A program made the translations under genes and the position numbers. Under the pieces are notes generated by a model. It was not told where the DNA came from, did not search any database, and saw only the letters and a program-made list of their open reading frames with translations. A stretch of DNA of 45,619 bases from Anaerolineales bacterium (GTDB lineage Bacteria; Chloroflexota; Anaerolineae; Anaerolineales; Villigracilaceae): NCBI GenBank assembly GCA_016934715.1, contig JAFGSI010000017.1, forward strand, positions 1 through 45,619, in the 5' to 3' direction. Shown piece after piece: positions 16,954-25,218 of this stretch. Each line of letters opens with the position of its first letter. Positions within the stretch are counted from its first letter, which is position 1.

Positions 16954-18240
16954 TCAGGGCACTCTGCTTTCAAGGAGCCGCTTGACCGCCGCGGCGACCT
17001 CGGCCCGGGCGACCAGTTCCTGGGTCCCGCTGGCCAATTCCTTGACCGCTACCCGACCCTCGGCGGCCTCGTCGGGTCCGACGACCAGGGTGACGGCCAC
17101 CCCGGTCCGGTCGGCATACTTGAACTGCTTGGACAGCTTGGCCGGCTCGGGATAACAGGACACCTTGAGGCCGGCCTGGCGCAGGTCAGCGGCCAGACGC
17201 AGTGACTCGAGCTGCAGGTCCGGGGAGAAGACGGTCACCAGCACTTCTGCCGGTCCGACCTGCAGGTCAGCTGGCAGCAGGCCGAGTTCCTCCAGAACGA
17301 TCCCGATCACCGCGTCGCCCATGGCGAAGCCGACTGCCGGCAGCGGCTCACCACCCACATCAGCCAGCAGGTTGTCGTAGCGTCCGCCGCCCAGGATCGA
17401 GCGGCGCACACTGCCGGCGACGTCGAATGCCTCGAAGACGGTCCCGGTGTAGTAGAGCAGGCCGCGCATGATGCTCGGGTCGTACTCGACGTACTCCTTC
17501 ACGCCCAGCGCCTCCAGGCAGGCGAACAGCCGCCGCAGTTCAGCGGACTTCTGCCAGCGGGAGCGGTCGTCAAGCAGGGCCCCGAGCCCGTCCAGCTGCC
17601 TGGCGCTCAGGCCCAGTTCCAGGGCGTAGGCCTGCCAGGCATCCGCTTCCATCTTGTCGCGCCGGTCGACCAATCCGGCGACATCCATGCGCCTGTCGGG
17701 TGCAACGCCCAGGGCCTCGAACTCGGCATCCATCAGGCGGCGGTCGTTAACGTAGATGAGGGCCTGGGCCGGTCGCAGGCCAACAGCCTTGAAGAAGCCA
17801 GCCGCGATCGCCACCAGTTCTGCATCGGCCTCGGGCGAGTCAGCCCCGAGCAGGTCGATGTTCCACTGGAAGAACTCACGCGAGCGGCCCTTCTGGGTTT
17901 GCTCGTAGCGCCAGAACGGGCCAAAGGACCACCAGCGGACCGGGAAGACCAGCTGATTCTGCTTCTGGGCGATCATGCGCGCCAGGCTGGGGGTCAGTTC
18001 GGGGCGCAGGGTGATCTGGTTCCCGCCCCGGTCGGCGAAGACGTAGGACTGCTTCGTGACCAGCTCCTCACCCGATTTGGCGGCGTACAACTCGAGGCTC
18101 TCGAGGATCGGCGCCTCCCATTCCTGGTAACCGAAGGCTTCCGAGACCTTGCGGACGGTTTCGTACAGCCAGGTCCGAACAGCCATCTGCTCGGGATAGA
18201 AATCGCGCGTGCCTTTCACGGCGGGAATAATCTTTTTCAT
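16954..18240 (-). CDS. hisS: Histidyl-tRNA synthetase
   Basis: This 428-residue class II synthetase charges tRNA-His with histidine. It begins with KGTRDFYPEQ (motif 1 region). LRPELTPSLARM falls in the histidine-binding region, followed by the motif 2 loop with RSREFFQWNIDLLG. The HisRS-specific stretch RGLLYYTGTVFEAF and GGGRYDNLL lie at about 260-290. A C-terminal anticodon-binding domain starts near 335. The RPELTPSLARM form (instead of RPEGTA) is typical of one branch of bacterial HisRS. GGAG precedes the ATG by 8 nt. The tRNA-His gene lies just downstream. Confidence 0.97.
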   Translation of the reverse strand: MKKIIPAVKGTRDFYPEQMAVRTWLYETVRKVSEAFGYQEWEAPILESLELYAAKSGEELVTKQSYVFADRGGNQITLRPELTPSLARMIAQKQNQLVFPVRWWSFGPFWRYEQTQKGRSREFFQWNIDLLGADSPEADAELVAIAAGFFKAVGLRPAQALIYVNDRRLMDAEFEALGVAPDRRMDVAGLVDRRDKMEADAWQAYALELGLSARQLDGLGALLDDRSRWQKSAELRRLFACLEALGVKEYVEYDPSIMRGLLYYTGTVFEAFDVAGSVRRSILGGGRYDNLLADVGGEPLPAVGFAMGDAVIGIVLEELGLLPADLQVGPAEVLVTVFSPDLQLESLRLAADLRQAGLKVSCYPEPAKLSKQFKYADRTGVAVTLVVGPDEAAEGRVAVKELASGTQELVARAEVAAAVKRLLESRVP

Positions 18241-18276
18241 CGTTCACTCCAAAAAAAATGTCAAGCTTTGGAGCGC

Positions 18277-18285
18277 ATTTTAGCA
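18277..18285 (-). promoter_or_regulatory. Extended -10 promoter of hisS
   Basis: Minus strand TGCTAAAAT (TAAAAT at 18282-18277). No -35 consensus is seen. It faces away from the promoter of the hydrogenase operon at 18304-18332. Confidence 0.5.
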
Positions 18286-18303
18286 CATTTCCGCTGAATG
18301 GCA

Positions 18304-18332
18304 TGGACGGAAACGGTCGGACTGGTTATACT
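18304..18332 (+). promoter_or_regulatory. Promoter of the hydrogenase operon
   Basis: TGGACG (18304-18309), 17-nt spacer, TATACT (18327-18332). The leader to the ATG at 18377 is about 40 nt, with GGAGG 7 nt before the start. Confidence 0.55.
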
Positions 18333-18376
18333 TGTTACAAATTTCACGTTTGGGTCTACCCCGAGAGGAGGCTGCA

Positions 18377-18862
18377 ATGGCAGACCGGGAGTTAATTGCT
18401 TTGCTCAAAAAGATCCCGTGGTTTGAGAGTCTGAGCCAGGAGTATCTGGAGCGCATGGTCGGGATCGCCGTCCTGCGCCAGGTCCGGGCAGGCGAGGCCC
18501 TGTTCCGCGAGGGCGACAAGGAAGACTACCTGTACGTCGTCCTGGAAGGCCGCATCGCCCTGGAGATCTTTGTACCCCACAAGGGCAAAGTGCGCATCAA
18601 CACCTGCGAGCAGCATGAGGTCTTTGGCTGGTCGAGCGTGACGCCGGTCGTGCATCAGCGCACCGCCGGTGCGACGGCCGTCATCGACAGCACAGTGGTC
18701 GGCCTGGACGCTGAGAAACTGCGCCAGCTGTGTGACGAGGACCACGACCTGGGCTACCGGGTCATGCGCCGGCTTGCCAATGTGGTCGCCAGCCGCCTGC
18801 TGGTCACCCGCCTGCAACTCCTGGACATGTTCGCCGACCCTGAGGAAATGAAGAATGCTTGA
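18377..18862 (+). CDS. Cyclic-nucleotide-binding-fold protein of the hydrogenase operon
   Basis: The 161-residue product starts at MADREL, chosen because GGAGG lies 7 nt upstream; the frame is open further upstream. It is a single Crp-type sensory beta barrel (PGEALFREGD-like segment near residue 40, RTAGATAV near 100) without any helix-turn-helix domain, so it is not a classical transcription factor. The usual FGE of the phosphate-binding cassette reads FGW here, so binding of cAMP is doubtful. The gene overlaps the hydrogenase beta gene by 8 nt. Such stand-alone domains occur at the head of group 3b hydrogenase operons. A regulatory or redox/ligand-sensing role toward the enzyme is inferred. 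Confidence 0.85.
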   Translation: MADRELIALLKKIPWFESLSQEYLERMVGIAVLRQVRAGEALFREGDKEDYLYVVLEGRIALEIFVPHKGKVRINTCEQHEVFGWSSVTPVVHQRTAGATAVIDSTVVGLDAEKLRQLCDEDHDLGYRVMRRLANVVASRLLVTRLQLLDMFADPEEMKNA

Positions 18863-19982
18863 TACCACTCTTAACCTGGGGAGCAGGGTTGTGCTCCCCA
18901 AACCCGAATTCGACCTCCTGCTGGCCGACCTGCGCCAGAGCGGCTACCAGACCGTTGGCCCGCGCCTGCAGGACGAGAGCATCGTGTACTCCGGGATCGA
19001 TTCCCTGGCCGACCTGCCGCGCGGCGTGACCACGGAACAGGCCCCCGGCAAATTCCGCCTGATGCGCACTGACAGGGAGCGCTATTTCGACTTCATTCCG
19101 GGGGCGCAGTCCTGGAAGCAGTTCCTCTTCCCGCCGCGCCTCAAGCTCTTTTCGGCCAGCAAGGAGAAACGCTGGGAACTTGACCGCAGCGACGACGCCT
19201 GTCCACGCTACGCCCTGGTGGGCGTGCGTGGCTGCGAACTGGCCGCCATTGAAATCCAGGACAAAGCCTTCCTGAGGGACGACTTCGAAGATCCCACCTA
19301 CCGCGCCCGGCGTGAAGGCCTGTTCATCATTGCCATCAACTGCCTGCAACCCGCCGGGACATGTTTTTGCGCCTCGCTTGGAACCGGACCGCGGGTCGAG
19401 CGCAACTTCGACCTATGCCTGACCGAACTCGACGATGCTTTCCTGGTCGAGATCGGTTCAGACCTGGGCCGCAGCCTGATGGCCGGTCGGAACTTTGAAC
19501 TGGCCTCGGCCTTCGTCCAGAACACCGCCGACCAGGCCCTGGCCAGGGCTGCCGGGCAGATGGGCCGCACGCTCGACACAAGCGATCTGCCCGACCTGTT
19601 GACCCACAGCGCCAATCTGGATGCGCGTCACTGGGACGAGGTCGCCAGGCGCTGCCTGTCATGCGGCAACTGCACCCAGGTCTGCCCAACCTGCTTCTGC
19701 TGGGATGTCACCGACACGGTCAACCTGACCGCCACGACGACGGTCCGCGAGCGGGTCTGGGACTCGTGCTTCAACCCGTACTTCTCCTACCAGGCCGGTG
19801 GCAACACCCGCCCGACGATCCGCTCGCGCTACCGCCAGTGGCTGAGCCACAAATTCGGCACCTGGGTGCAACAATACGGCTCGCTCGGCTGCACCGGCTG
19901 CGGGCGCTGCATCACCTGGTGCCCGGCCGGGATCGATCACGTGGCCGAGATCGCCGCCCTGCGCGAGGAGGTGAAGGAATGA
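18855..19982 (+). CDS. hydB: NiFe hydrogenase (sulfhydrogenase-type) beta subunit, 4Fe-4S
   Basis: This 375-residue iron-sulfur subunit of a cytosolic group 3b NiFe hydrogenase corresponds to HydB/sulfhydrogenase beta. Two cluster-binding motifs are seen: Cys at 267, 270, 273, 277 with extra Cys at 280 and 282 (CLSCGNC then CPTCFC), and Cys at 346, 349, 352, 356 (CTGCGRCITWCPAGID). It passes electrons between the gamma flavoprotein and the small hydrogenase subunit. Its ATG overlaps the upstream sensor gene, and its stop overlaps the gamma start as ATGA. Gene order beta-gamma-delta-alpha equals that of the Pyrococcus hydBGDA operon. Confidence 0.92.
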   Translation: MLDTTLNLGSRVVLPKPEFDLLLADLRQSGYQTVGPRLQDESIVYSGIDSLADLPRGVTTEQAPGKFRLMRTDRERYFDFIPGAQSWKQFLFPPRLKLFSASKEKRWELDRSDDACPRYALVGVRGCELAAIEIQDKAFLRDDFEDPTYRARREGLFIIAINCLQPAGTCFCASLGTGPRVERNFDLCLTELDDAFLVEIGSDLGRSLMAGRNFELASAFVQNTADQALARAAGQMGRTLDTSDLPDLLTHSANLDARHWDEVARRCLSCGNCTQVCPTCFCWDVTDTVNLTATTTVRERVWDSCFNPYFSYQAGGNTRPTIRSRYRQWLSHKFGTWVQQYGSLGCTGCGRCITWCPAGIDHVAEIAALREEVKE

Positions 19983-20860
19983 CGCCCACACTGCTGCCCC
20001 AACCGGCAACCCACACCGCTGGCCACCACGACACACCACTCACCCCCGACTGGGCCGAGATCGTCGCAATCACGCCCGAAGCGGACGGCATCGCCACCCT
20101 GTGGTTGAAGTTCACGGACCCGCAGGTCGAGCAGCAATACCACTTCCAGCCCGGCCAGTTCAACATGCTCTACGTCCCCGGCGTGGGTGAGGCCGCCATC
20201 TCGATGAGCTCCGACCCCGACGACGAACGACGGCTGGTCGGCCACACCGTGCGCTTTGTCGGCAACGTAACCCGGGCGATCGGCCGGCTCAAGATCGGCG
20301 ACCAGCTCGGGGTGCGCGGCCCGTTTGGCACCGCCTGGCCGATGAAGACGGTCGAAGGACGCGACCTGGTCGTCGCCTGCGGCGGGATCGGCCTACCGCC
20401 TCTGCGCCCGGCCCTCTATCACGTCGTCCGCAATCGCGAGAGGTACGGCAAGGTGACCCTGCTTTATGGAGCCCGCACATCCAAAGACCTGCTGTACCCG
20501 GGAGAATATGAGGCCTGGCGAAAAGCCGACATCACCGTCGAGGCGACCGTCGACCGCGGCGACGAGCACTGGGACGGACGCGTCGGCGTGGTGCCCATGT
20601 GGTTCTACAATTTTCGCCTCGACCCGCGCAACACGATCGTCCTGACCTGCGGCCCGGAGATCATGATCCGCTTCGTGATTTACGAAGCCCTGGCCCGCCG
20701 CGTCCCCACCGACCGCATCTACGTCTCGCTGGAGCGCAATATGAAATGCGGACAGGGTTCCTGCGGCCACTGCCAGATGGGTCCCTACTTCGTCTGCAAA
20801 GACGGCCCGGTCTTCCCCTTCAGCGCACTGGCCAAATACATCAACGTGGAGGAGTATTAA
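19979..20860 (+). CDS. hydG: NiFe hydrogenase gamma subunit, FAD/NAD(P)-binding reductase
   Basis: The product is 293 residues from an ATG overlapping the beta stop codon. It is a ferredoxin-NADP reductase-type diaphorase. An FAD-binding barrel contains AISMSS near residue 70, a nucleotide domain contains CGGIGLPPLRP near 135, and a C-terminal [2Fe-2S] site has Cys257, Cys262, Cys265 and Cys273 (CGQGSCGHC then C). It couples hydrogen oxidation or evolution, or sulfur reduction, to NAD(P)H. The symbol follows the Pyrococcus sulfhydrogenase gamma gene, not the HydG radical-SAM maturase of FeFe hydrogenase. Confidence 0.92.
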   Translation: MTPTLLPQPATHTAGHHDTPLTPDWAEIVAITPEADGIATLWLKFTDPQVEQQYHFQPGQFNMLYVPGVGEAAISMSSDPDDERRLVGHTVRFVGNVTRAIGRLKIGDQLGVRGPFGTAWPMKTVEGRDLVVACGGIGLPPLRPALYHVVRNRERYGKVTLLYGARTSKDLLYPGEYEAWRKADITVEATVDRGDEHWDGRVGVVPMWFYNFRLDPRNTIVLTCGPEIMIRFVIYEALARRVPTDRIYVSLERNMKCGQGSCGHCQMGPYFVCKDGPVFPFSALAKYINVEEY

Positions 20861-21669
20861 TGACCCTCACACCAAAAACGACCTCCAGGCCCAAGGTCGC
20901 AGTGTACAAGTTCTCATCCTGCGACGGCTGCCAGCTCTCGCTGCTCAACCTGGAAGACGAGCTGCTCGACCTGGCCGATGCAGTGGACATCGCCTACTTC
21001 CTGGAAGCCACCCGGGCGGTCAAACCCGGGCCCTACGACGTGGCCCTGGTCGAGGGGTCGGTGACCACCCCCCACGAGATCGAACGCATCCGCCAGGTCC
21101 GGGAGGAGGCCCGATTCGTCATCGCCCTGGGCACCTGCGCCACTTCTGGCGGGATCCAGGCGCTGCGCAACTTCGCCAACGCAGAGGAGTACGCCCGGAC
21201 CGTCTACGAACATCCCAACTTCCTGGAATATCTCAACACCGCTTCACCGATCTCCGAGACCATCAAGGTCGACCTGGAGATCTGGGGGTGCCCGGTCAAC
21301 AAGTACCAGGTCCTGGAGTGCATCGCCGCCCTGCTGCAGAACCGCCGGCCCAACCTTCCGCAGTATTCGGTCTGCCTGGAATGCAAGCGCAACGGCACGG
21401 TTTGCGTGCTGGTCTCGCAGGGCATCCCCTGCCTGGGGCCGGTCGTCCAGGCCGGCTGCGGAGCGATCTGCCCGGCCAACGGACGCGGCTGCTACGGCTG
21501 CTTCGGCCCCTGGAGCCAGGGCAACTTCGACTCGTTCGTCCCGACCCTGGTCGAGGCCGAACGCTACCCGGGCGAAACCGCCCTGCTGCTGCACAACTTC
21601 AACGCCAACGCCAACGCCTTTCGCAAGGCGGCCGACGCCGCCCGCAAGGCGAGCAAGAAGGAGGCCTAG
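20860..21669 (+). CDS. hydD: NiFe hydrogenase small (delta) subunit
   Basis: This 269-residue protein is of the NADH:ubiquinone oxidoreductase 20 kDa family. Proximal cluster ligands appear in CDGCQLS (Cys21, Cys24) and in GTCATSGG and GCPVNKY. Further Cys-rich stretches CLECKRNGTVC, CGAICPANGRGC and CYGCFGP bind additional clusters. There is no twin-arginine signal, in agreement with a cytosolic enzyme. The ATG shares one base with the gamma stop, and GGAGGAG lies upstream. Confidence 0.94.
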   Translation: MTLTPKTTSRPKVAVYKFSSCDGCQLSLLNLEDELLDLADAVDIAYFLEATRAVKPGPYDVALVEGSVTTPHEIERIRQVREEARFVIALGTCATSGGIQALRNFANAEEYARTVYEHPNFLEYLNTASPISETIKVDLEIWGCPVNKYQVLECIAALLQNRRPNLPQYSVCLECKRNGTVCVLVSQGIPCLGPVVQAGCGAICPANGRGCYGCFGPWSQGNFDSFVPTLVEAERYPGETALLLHNFNANANAFRKAADAARKASKKEA

Positions 21670-21672
21670 TCC

Positions 21673-22962
21673 ATGAAAGAGAATATTGAAGTCGGGGCCC
21701 TGGCGCGCGTCGAAGGGGAAGGCGGCCTGTACATCGGCCTCAAGGACGGCGCCATCGCCGAGGTCCGGCTGGACATCTACGAACCGCCGCGCTTCTTCGA
21801 GGGCTTCCTGGAGGACCGTTTCCTGCAGGAGGTCCCCGACATCACCGCCCGCATCTGCGGTATCTGCCCGGTGGCCTACCAGATGAGTTCGGCCTATGCG
21901 CTCGAGGCGGCCCTGGGCGTGACAATCAGCCCGCAGGCCCGCCAGCTGCGGCGGCTGATGTACTGCGCAGAATTCATCGAGAGCCACACCCTGCACATCT
22001 ACCTGCTGCAGGCTCCTGACCTGCTCGGAAAGCAGTCGGCCTTCGAACTGGCCGCCGAGGCGCCTGAAGTGGTCAAGGGCGCCCTGCGGATGAAGAAGAT
22101 CGGCAACGACCTGCTCAAAGCCATCGGCGGACGCTCGGTCCATCCGGTCAACGTCTGCGTCGGCGGCTGGTACCGCTGGCCGGACGTCGCAGCCCTGCAG
22201 GCCCTGCTCCCCGAGCTGGAATGGGGTCTGGAGGCGGCCCGGGCCTGCGTCCGCTGGGCGGTCAGCCTGCCCTACCCCGACCTGAAGATCGATTACGAGT
22301 TCGTCGCCCTGCATCACCCCGACGAATACGGCGTGATCGAGGGCGAGGTCTGGTCGTCGAAGGGCCGCAAGACGCCCATCCCCGAGTACGAGAAGAACTA
22401 CATCGAAAGCCACGTCAAACACTCCAACGCCCTGCACTCGCACACTGTCGACGGGAATCCCTATCTTGTCGGCCCACTGGCGCGCCTGAACATCAACCAC
22501 AGGCAGTTGGGACCCGAAGCCCAGGAAGCGCTCAAGGAGTCGGGACTCAGCCTGCCGCTGTGCAACCCTTATTGGAGCCTGGCCGCCAGAGCCGTCGAAC
22601 TGGTCCACTTCTACGCCGAAGCGCTCGCACAGATCAAGGCCTACAAGCCCGACGGACCGGCCCAATCGACCTTCACCCTCAAGGCCGGCGAGGGCTGGGG
22701 CGCAACCGAGGCGCCGCGCGGCCTGCTCTACCACCGCTACGGGATCGACAGGACCGGCCACATCCGCACCGCCCGCATCGTCCCGCCGACCGCCCAGAAC
22801 CTGCCGCGCATCGAGGCCGATCTGTTCGCCATGGCCCCGAAATTGATCCAGATGGAACAGGAGCAGGCCACCCTGACCGCCGAACACCTGGTGCGGGCCT
22901 ACGATCCTTGCATCTCGTGCGCCACACACTTCTTGACGCTGAAGGTCGAAGAGATCAAATAG
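21673..22962 (+). CDS. hydA: NiFe hydrogenase large (alpha) catalytic subunit
   Basis: The 429-residue catalytic subunit carries the four Ni-Fe ligands: Cys62 and Cys65 in RICGICP (L1), and Cys413 and Cys416 in DPCISCATH (L2). Ten residues (FLTLKVEEIK) follow His419. In this family that tail is removed by a specific protease after nickel insertion, and a protease gene lies next downstream. The motifs and the partner subunits place it in group 3b (bidirectional NAD(P)-linked, also called sulfhydrogenase). The hyp maturation genes are not in this window. Confidence 0.95.
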   Translation: MKENIEVGALARVEGEGGLYIGLKDGAIAEVRLDIYEPPRFFEGFLEDRFLQEVPDITARICGICPVAYQMSSAYALEAALGVTISPQARQLRRLMYCAEFIESHTLHIYLLQAPDLLGKQSAFELAAEAPEVVKGALRMKKIGNDLLKAIGGRSVHPVNVCVGGWYRWPDVAALQALLPELEWGLEAARACVRWAVSLPYPDLKIDYEFVALHHPDEYGVIEGEVWSSKGRKTPIPEYEKNYIESHVKHSNALHSHTVDGNPYLVGPLARLNINHRQLGPEAQEALKESGLSLPLCNPYWSLAARAVELVHFYAEALAQIKAYKPDGPAQSTFTLKAGEGWGATEAPRGLLYHRYGIDRTGHIRTARIVPPTAQNLPRIEADLFAMAPKLIQMEQEQATLTAEHLVRAYDPCISCATHFLTLKVEEIK

Positions 22963-22970
22963 AATGACGA

Positions 22971-22993
22971 CCGCCAGGAGGCTCTCCTGGCGG
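22971..22993 (+). terminator. Hairpin after the hydrogenase large subunit gene
   Basis: A perfect 10-bp stem CCGCCAGGAG / CTCCTGGCGG with loop GCT lies 8 nt after hydA. It is not followed by a T tract but directly by TAAAATT, the presumed -10 box of the next gene. It may end, pause or protect the hydrogenase message. Confidence 0.5.
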
Positions 22994-22999
22994 TAAAAT
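22994..22999 (+). promoter_or_regulatory. -10 box six bases before the protease ATG (leaderless candidate)
   Basis: TAAAAT ends 6 nt before ATG 23006. No Shine-Dalgarno fits in between, so transcription would begin at or next to the start codon. Confidence 0.45.
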
Positions 23000-23005
23000 T
23001 ACGGG

Positions 23006-23494
23006 ATGAGCATCGTCCTGATCGGCATCGGTCAATCCTTGCGCCGCGACGACGGCGCCGGGCCGCGGGCTGTCCGTCTGTGGCAGGCCCAGCACCCGGG
23101 CACGGCCGCCCGGGTGCGGGTCGAGGTCAGCGAACTGCCCGGGCTGGGATTGCTCGCCCTGCTGGCCGGGATGCAGGCCGCGCTGATCGTGGACGCCGCC
23201 CGGCTGGATACCGCCGCCCCCGGGACCCTGGTCCGGCTCGGCCCGGACGAACTGGCCGCCTTCACCCCGGGCTCGGAATCTGCCCACGGCTGGGGAGTCG
23301 CTGAGACCCTGCAACTGGGCCGCAAGCTCGACCCGGCTCTGGGATCCTGCCGGATAACCCTGATCGGGATCGTCGGGGCGGATTTCGGCATGGGCGCCGG
23401 GCTCAGCCCGTTCGTAGAGCAGGCGCTGACGGAGGCCGTCGCACAGATCGAGCAGACGATCCGCAACCTGCTATCATCGAACCCGCAAGAATAG
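23006..23494 (+). CDS. Hydrogenase maturation protease (HycI/HyaD family, M52)
   Basis: This 162-residue endopeptidase should cut the C-terminal tail of the HydA precursor after Ni insertion. The metal-sensing residues are visible: RRDDGAG (Asp16, where Glu or Asp is usual), Asp63 in VDAARLD and His94 in SAHGWG. The N-terminus GIGQSLRRDDG matches the family GxGNxLxxDDG with Gln in place of Asn. The start lacks an SD sequence and follows a TAAAAT box by 6 nt. Confidence 0.9.
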   Translation: MSIVLIGIGQSLRRDDGAGPRAVRLWQAQHPGTAARVRVEVSELPGLGLLALLAGMQAALIVDAARLDTAAPGTLVRLGPDELAAFTPGSESAHGWGVAETLQLGRKLDPALGSCRITLIGIVGADFGMGAGLSPFVEQALTEAVAQIEQTIRNLLSSNPQE

Positions 23495-23506
23495 TCGGGA
23501 GGAAAC

Positions 23507-24295
23507 ATGGACAGCCAGACAAGCCTGGAGGAGATCAAGAAAAACATCTCCTTTCCATTCCGGGGTTCCAGCTGGGGCCCCAAGGCCCTGATCGGTTCAG
23601 CATTGTCCCTCGGAAATTTCATTTTCCCGCTGCTCCCGCTGATCCCCCTGCTGGGTTACGCCGCCCAGGTGATGAAGCAGATCCTCCGCTCCGACCAGGA
23701 ACCTTCCCTGCCGGAATGGAGTGACTGGAATGCGATCCTGGTCGACGGGTTGAAGGTCCTCGGCGTGCAGATGCTCTACGGCCTGCCCGGCGGCCTGCTC
23801 TACGCGGCAGCCATGCTCCTGTTCATGGCTCCCGCCTTCGTCATGCCGCTGCTGACAGTTTTCTCTTCTTCGCAAGTCCAGGCCCTCTCCCTGTTCCCCC
23901 TGATGCCGATCGCCATGATCCTGGCCATGATCCTGATGCTGCTGGGCACGCTAGCGATGCTCGGCGCCATGGTTCTCATTCCGCCTTCCCTGGGCCACAT
24001 GGTCGCGAAGAACGAATTCTCTGCCGCTTTCCGGGTCCGGGAGTGGTGGCCGGTCTTCAAGGCCAACCTGGTGGGTTTTAGCCTGACCATCGTTCTGCTG
24101 ATGGGCCTGAGCGTGTGTGCGACCTTCGTCGTGCAGATCCTCTACTTCACCCTGATCCTGTGCGTCCTGATCCCGTTCGCGCTTTCTTTTCTCTCCTACA
24201 TCCATGCAGTGCTCAGCCTGGCACTGTACGCGATCGCCTACCGCGACGGGACCCGCAACCTGGCAGAGATCGCCCTCCAGCAGCAGGCAGCCTGA
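23507..24295 (+). CDS. DUF4013 membrane protein
   Basis: This 262-residue protein has about five to six hydrophobic helices (around 33-55, 85-115, 130-165, 190-215, 220-245). The KNISFPFRGSSWGPKALIGSAL start is typical of DUF4013 proteins. GGGAGG lies before the ATG, 12 nt after the protease stop, so it can be read with that gene. Its function is unknown; nothing in the sequence ties it to hydrogenase biogenesis. Confidence 0.8.
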   Translation: MDSQTSLEEIKKNISFPFRGSSWGPKALIGSALSLGNFIFPLLPLIPLLGYAAQVMKQILRSDQEPSLPEWSDWNAILVDGLKVLGVQMLYGLPGGLLYAAAMLLFMAPAFVMPLLTVFSSSQVQALSLFPLMPIAMILAMILMLLGTLAMLGAMVLIPPSLGHMVAKNEFSAAFRVREWWPVFKANLVGFSLTIVLLMGLSVCATFVVQILYFTLILCVLIPFALSFLSYIHAVLSLALYAIAYRDGTRNLAEIALQQQAA

Positions 24296-24349
24296 CAGCT
24301 GCTGCGCACTCTATCCGTCTGTCGGCGCTCAGGCACGACCAATGCAGAT

Positions 24350-24370
24350 GCTGCTTAAGCCTGAAGCAGC
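24350..24370. terminator. Weak dyad between convergent genes
   Basis: GCTGCTT / AAGCAGC (24350-24356, 24364-24370) lies between the convergent DUF4013 and Rieske genes. There is no T run on either side, so termination is only suggested by position. Confidence 0.3.
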
Positions 24371-24390
24371 ACAGGAAAATCCCGCCGCGA

Positions 24391-24738
24391 TCACTTGTTA
24401 GGGATCCCGATCTCGACGACCCCCTCCCGAACCCGGACCGGGTAGGCCGGGATGTCCCGGGTTGCCGGGAGGCTCAGGACCGCCCCGCTGCGCAGGTCAA
24501 AACGGGCCCCGTGACGCGGGCAGATCGCCTCGTAGCCCTCGAGCTCCCCGTCCCCGAGCGGGCCGTCGTCGTGGGTGCACAGGTCGCCGATGGCGAAATA
24601 TTCCCCGGCCAGGTTGAAGATCACGATCGACTGGCCATCGATTTCGACGAACAACCTCTCACCAGATGGGATCGCGTCGACGGGGGCAATCTGGACATAG
24701 GCGACTTTTTCTTCGGCGTAGATCGTGTAATTGAACAT
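24391..24738 (-). CDS. Rieske [2Fe-2S] ferredoxin-like protein of the suf operon
   Basis: The product is 115 residues from ATG 24738, with GAGG 5 nt upstream; a GTG two codons earlier would be too close to the SD. The Rieske cluster ligands are Cys54-x-His56 (CTHDD) and Cys73-x2-His76 (CPRHG). It is a NirD/biphenyl-ferredoxin-like small soluble protein with no signal peptide. It is the last gene of the suf operon, where such proteins may donate electrons or serve as a client; the precise partner is unknown. Confidence 0.88.
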   Translation of the reverse strand: MFNYTIYAEEKVAYVQIAPVDAIPSGERLFVEIDGQSIVIFNLAGEYFAIGDLCTHDDGPLGDGELEGYEAICPRHGARFDLRSGAVLSLPATRDIPAYPVRVREGVVEIGIPNK

Positions 24739-24786
24739 GCTCACCTCAAGATGCCCTGATTGGGAGCGGTCGGGCTGCGTGATCCT

Positions 24787-25182
24787 CTACTCCACCAACG
24801 CATCGCTGGACTCGCCCAGACCGTAGACCCCCGCCTTGAGGACCTTGAGCGAGAGCAGGGCGCACTTAAGGCGCACCGGGCCGAGCTCGATGCCGAGCAG
24901 GTCGAGCAGATCCTGCCTGCCCAGCGACTTGACCTGCTCCAGCGACTTCCCGACCACGGACTCCATCAGCAGGTCGGCCGAAGCCTGCGAAATGGCACAG
25001 CCCTTGCCGTCAAAGGCGGCCTCGGTGATGCGGCCATCCCCATCGGTGCGCAGGGTGACCTCGATGTGGTCACCGCACAAGGGGTTGTCGTCCTCGAACT
25101 GGATGTCGTGTGGGTCGAGGTGGCCGCGGTGCTGCGGGTTCTTGTAGCGGTCGATGATGATTTCCCGGTAGAGATCTTCCAT
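24787..25182 (-). CDS. sufU: Fe-S cluster assembly sulfur-transfer protein SufU
   Basis: This 131-residue IscU-like protein has Cys36 (NPLCGD), Asp38, Cys62 (GKGCAIS) and Cys107 (LKCALL), the Zn/sulfur ligands of SufU. SufU accepts persulfide from SufS in Firmicutes-type and Chloroflexi-type systems. The gene follows sufS by 36 nt, the order expected for the SufS-SufU pair. Confidence 0.93.
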   Translation of the reverse strand: MEDLYREIIIDRYKNPQHRGHLDPHDIQFEDDNPLCGDHIEVTLRTDGDGRITEAAFDGKGCAISQASADLLMESVVGKSLEQVKSLGRQDLLDLLGIELGPVRLKCALLSLKVLKAGVYGLGESSDALVE

Positions 25183-25218
25183 AATCCATCCTGCACCGGC
25201 GGGCCGGTGCGCTCCCCA

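Noticed and set aside
21244..22929. Minus-strand open frame of about 560 codons
   Set aside because: It mirrors the hydrogenase small and large subunit genes, which carry their metal ligands in the plus frames.
23006..24295. DUF4013 protein as a hydrogenase maturation factor
   Set aside because: Only its position suggests this; the sequence shows generic TM helices and an own Shine-Dalgarno, so no function was assigned.
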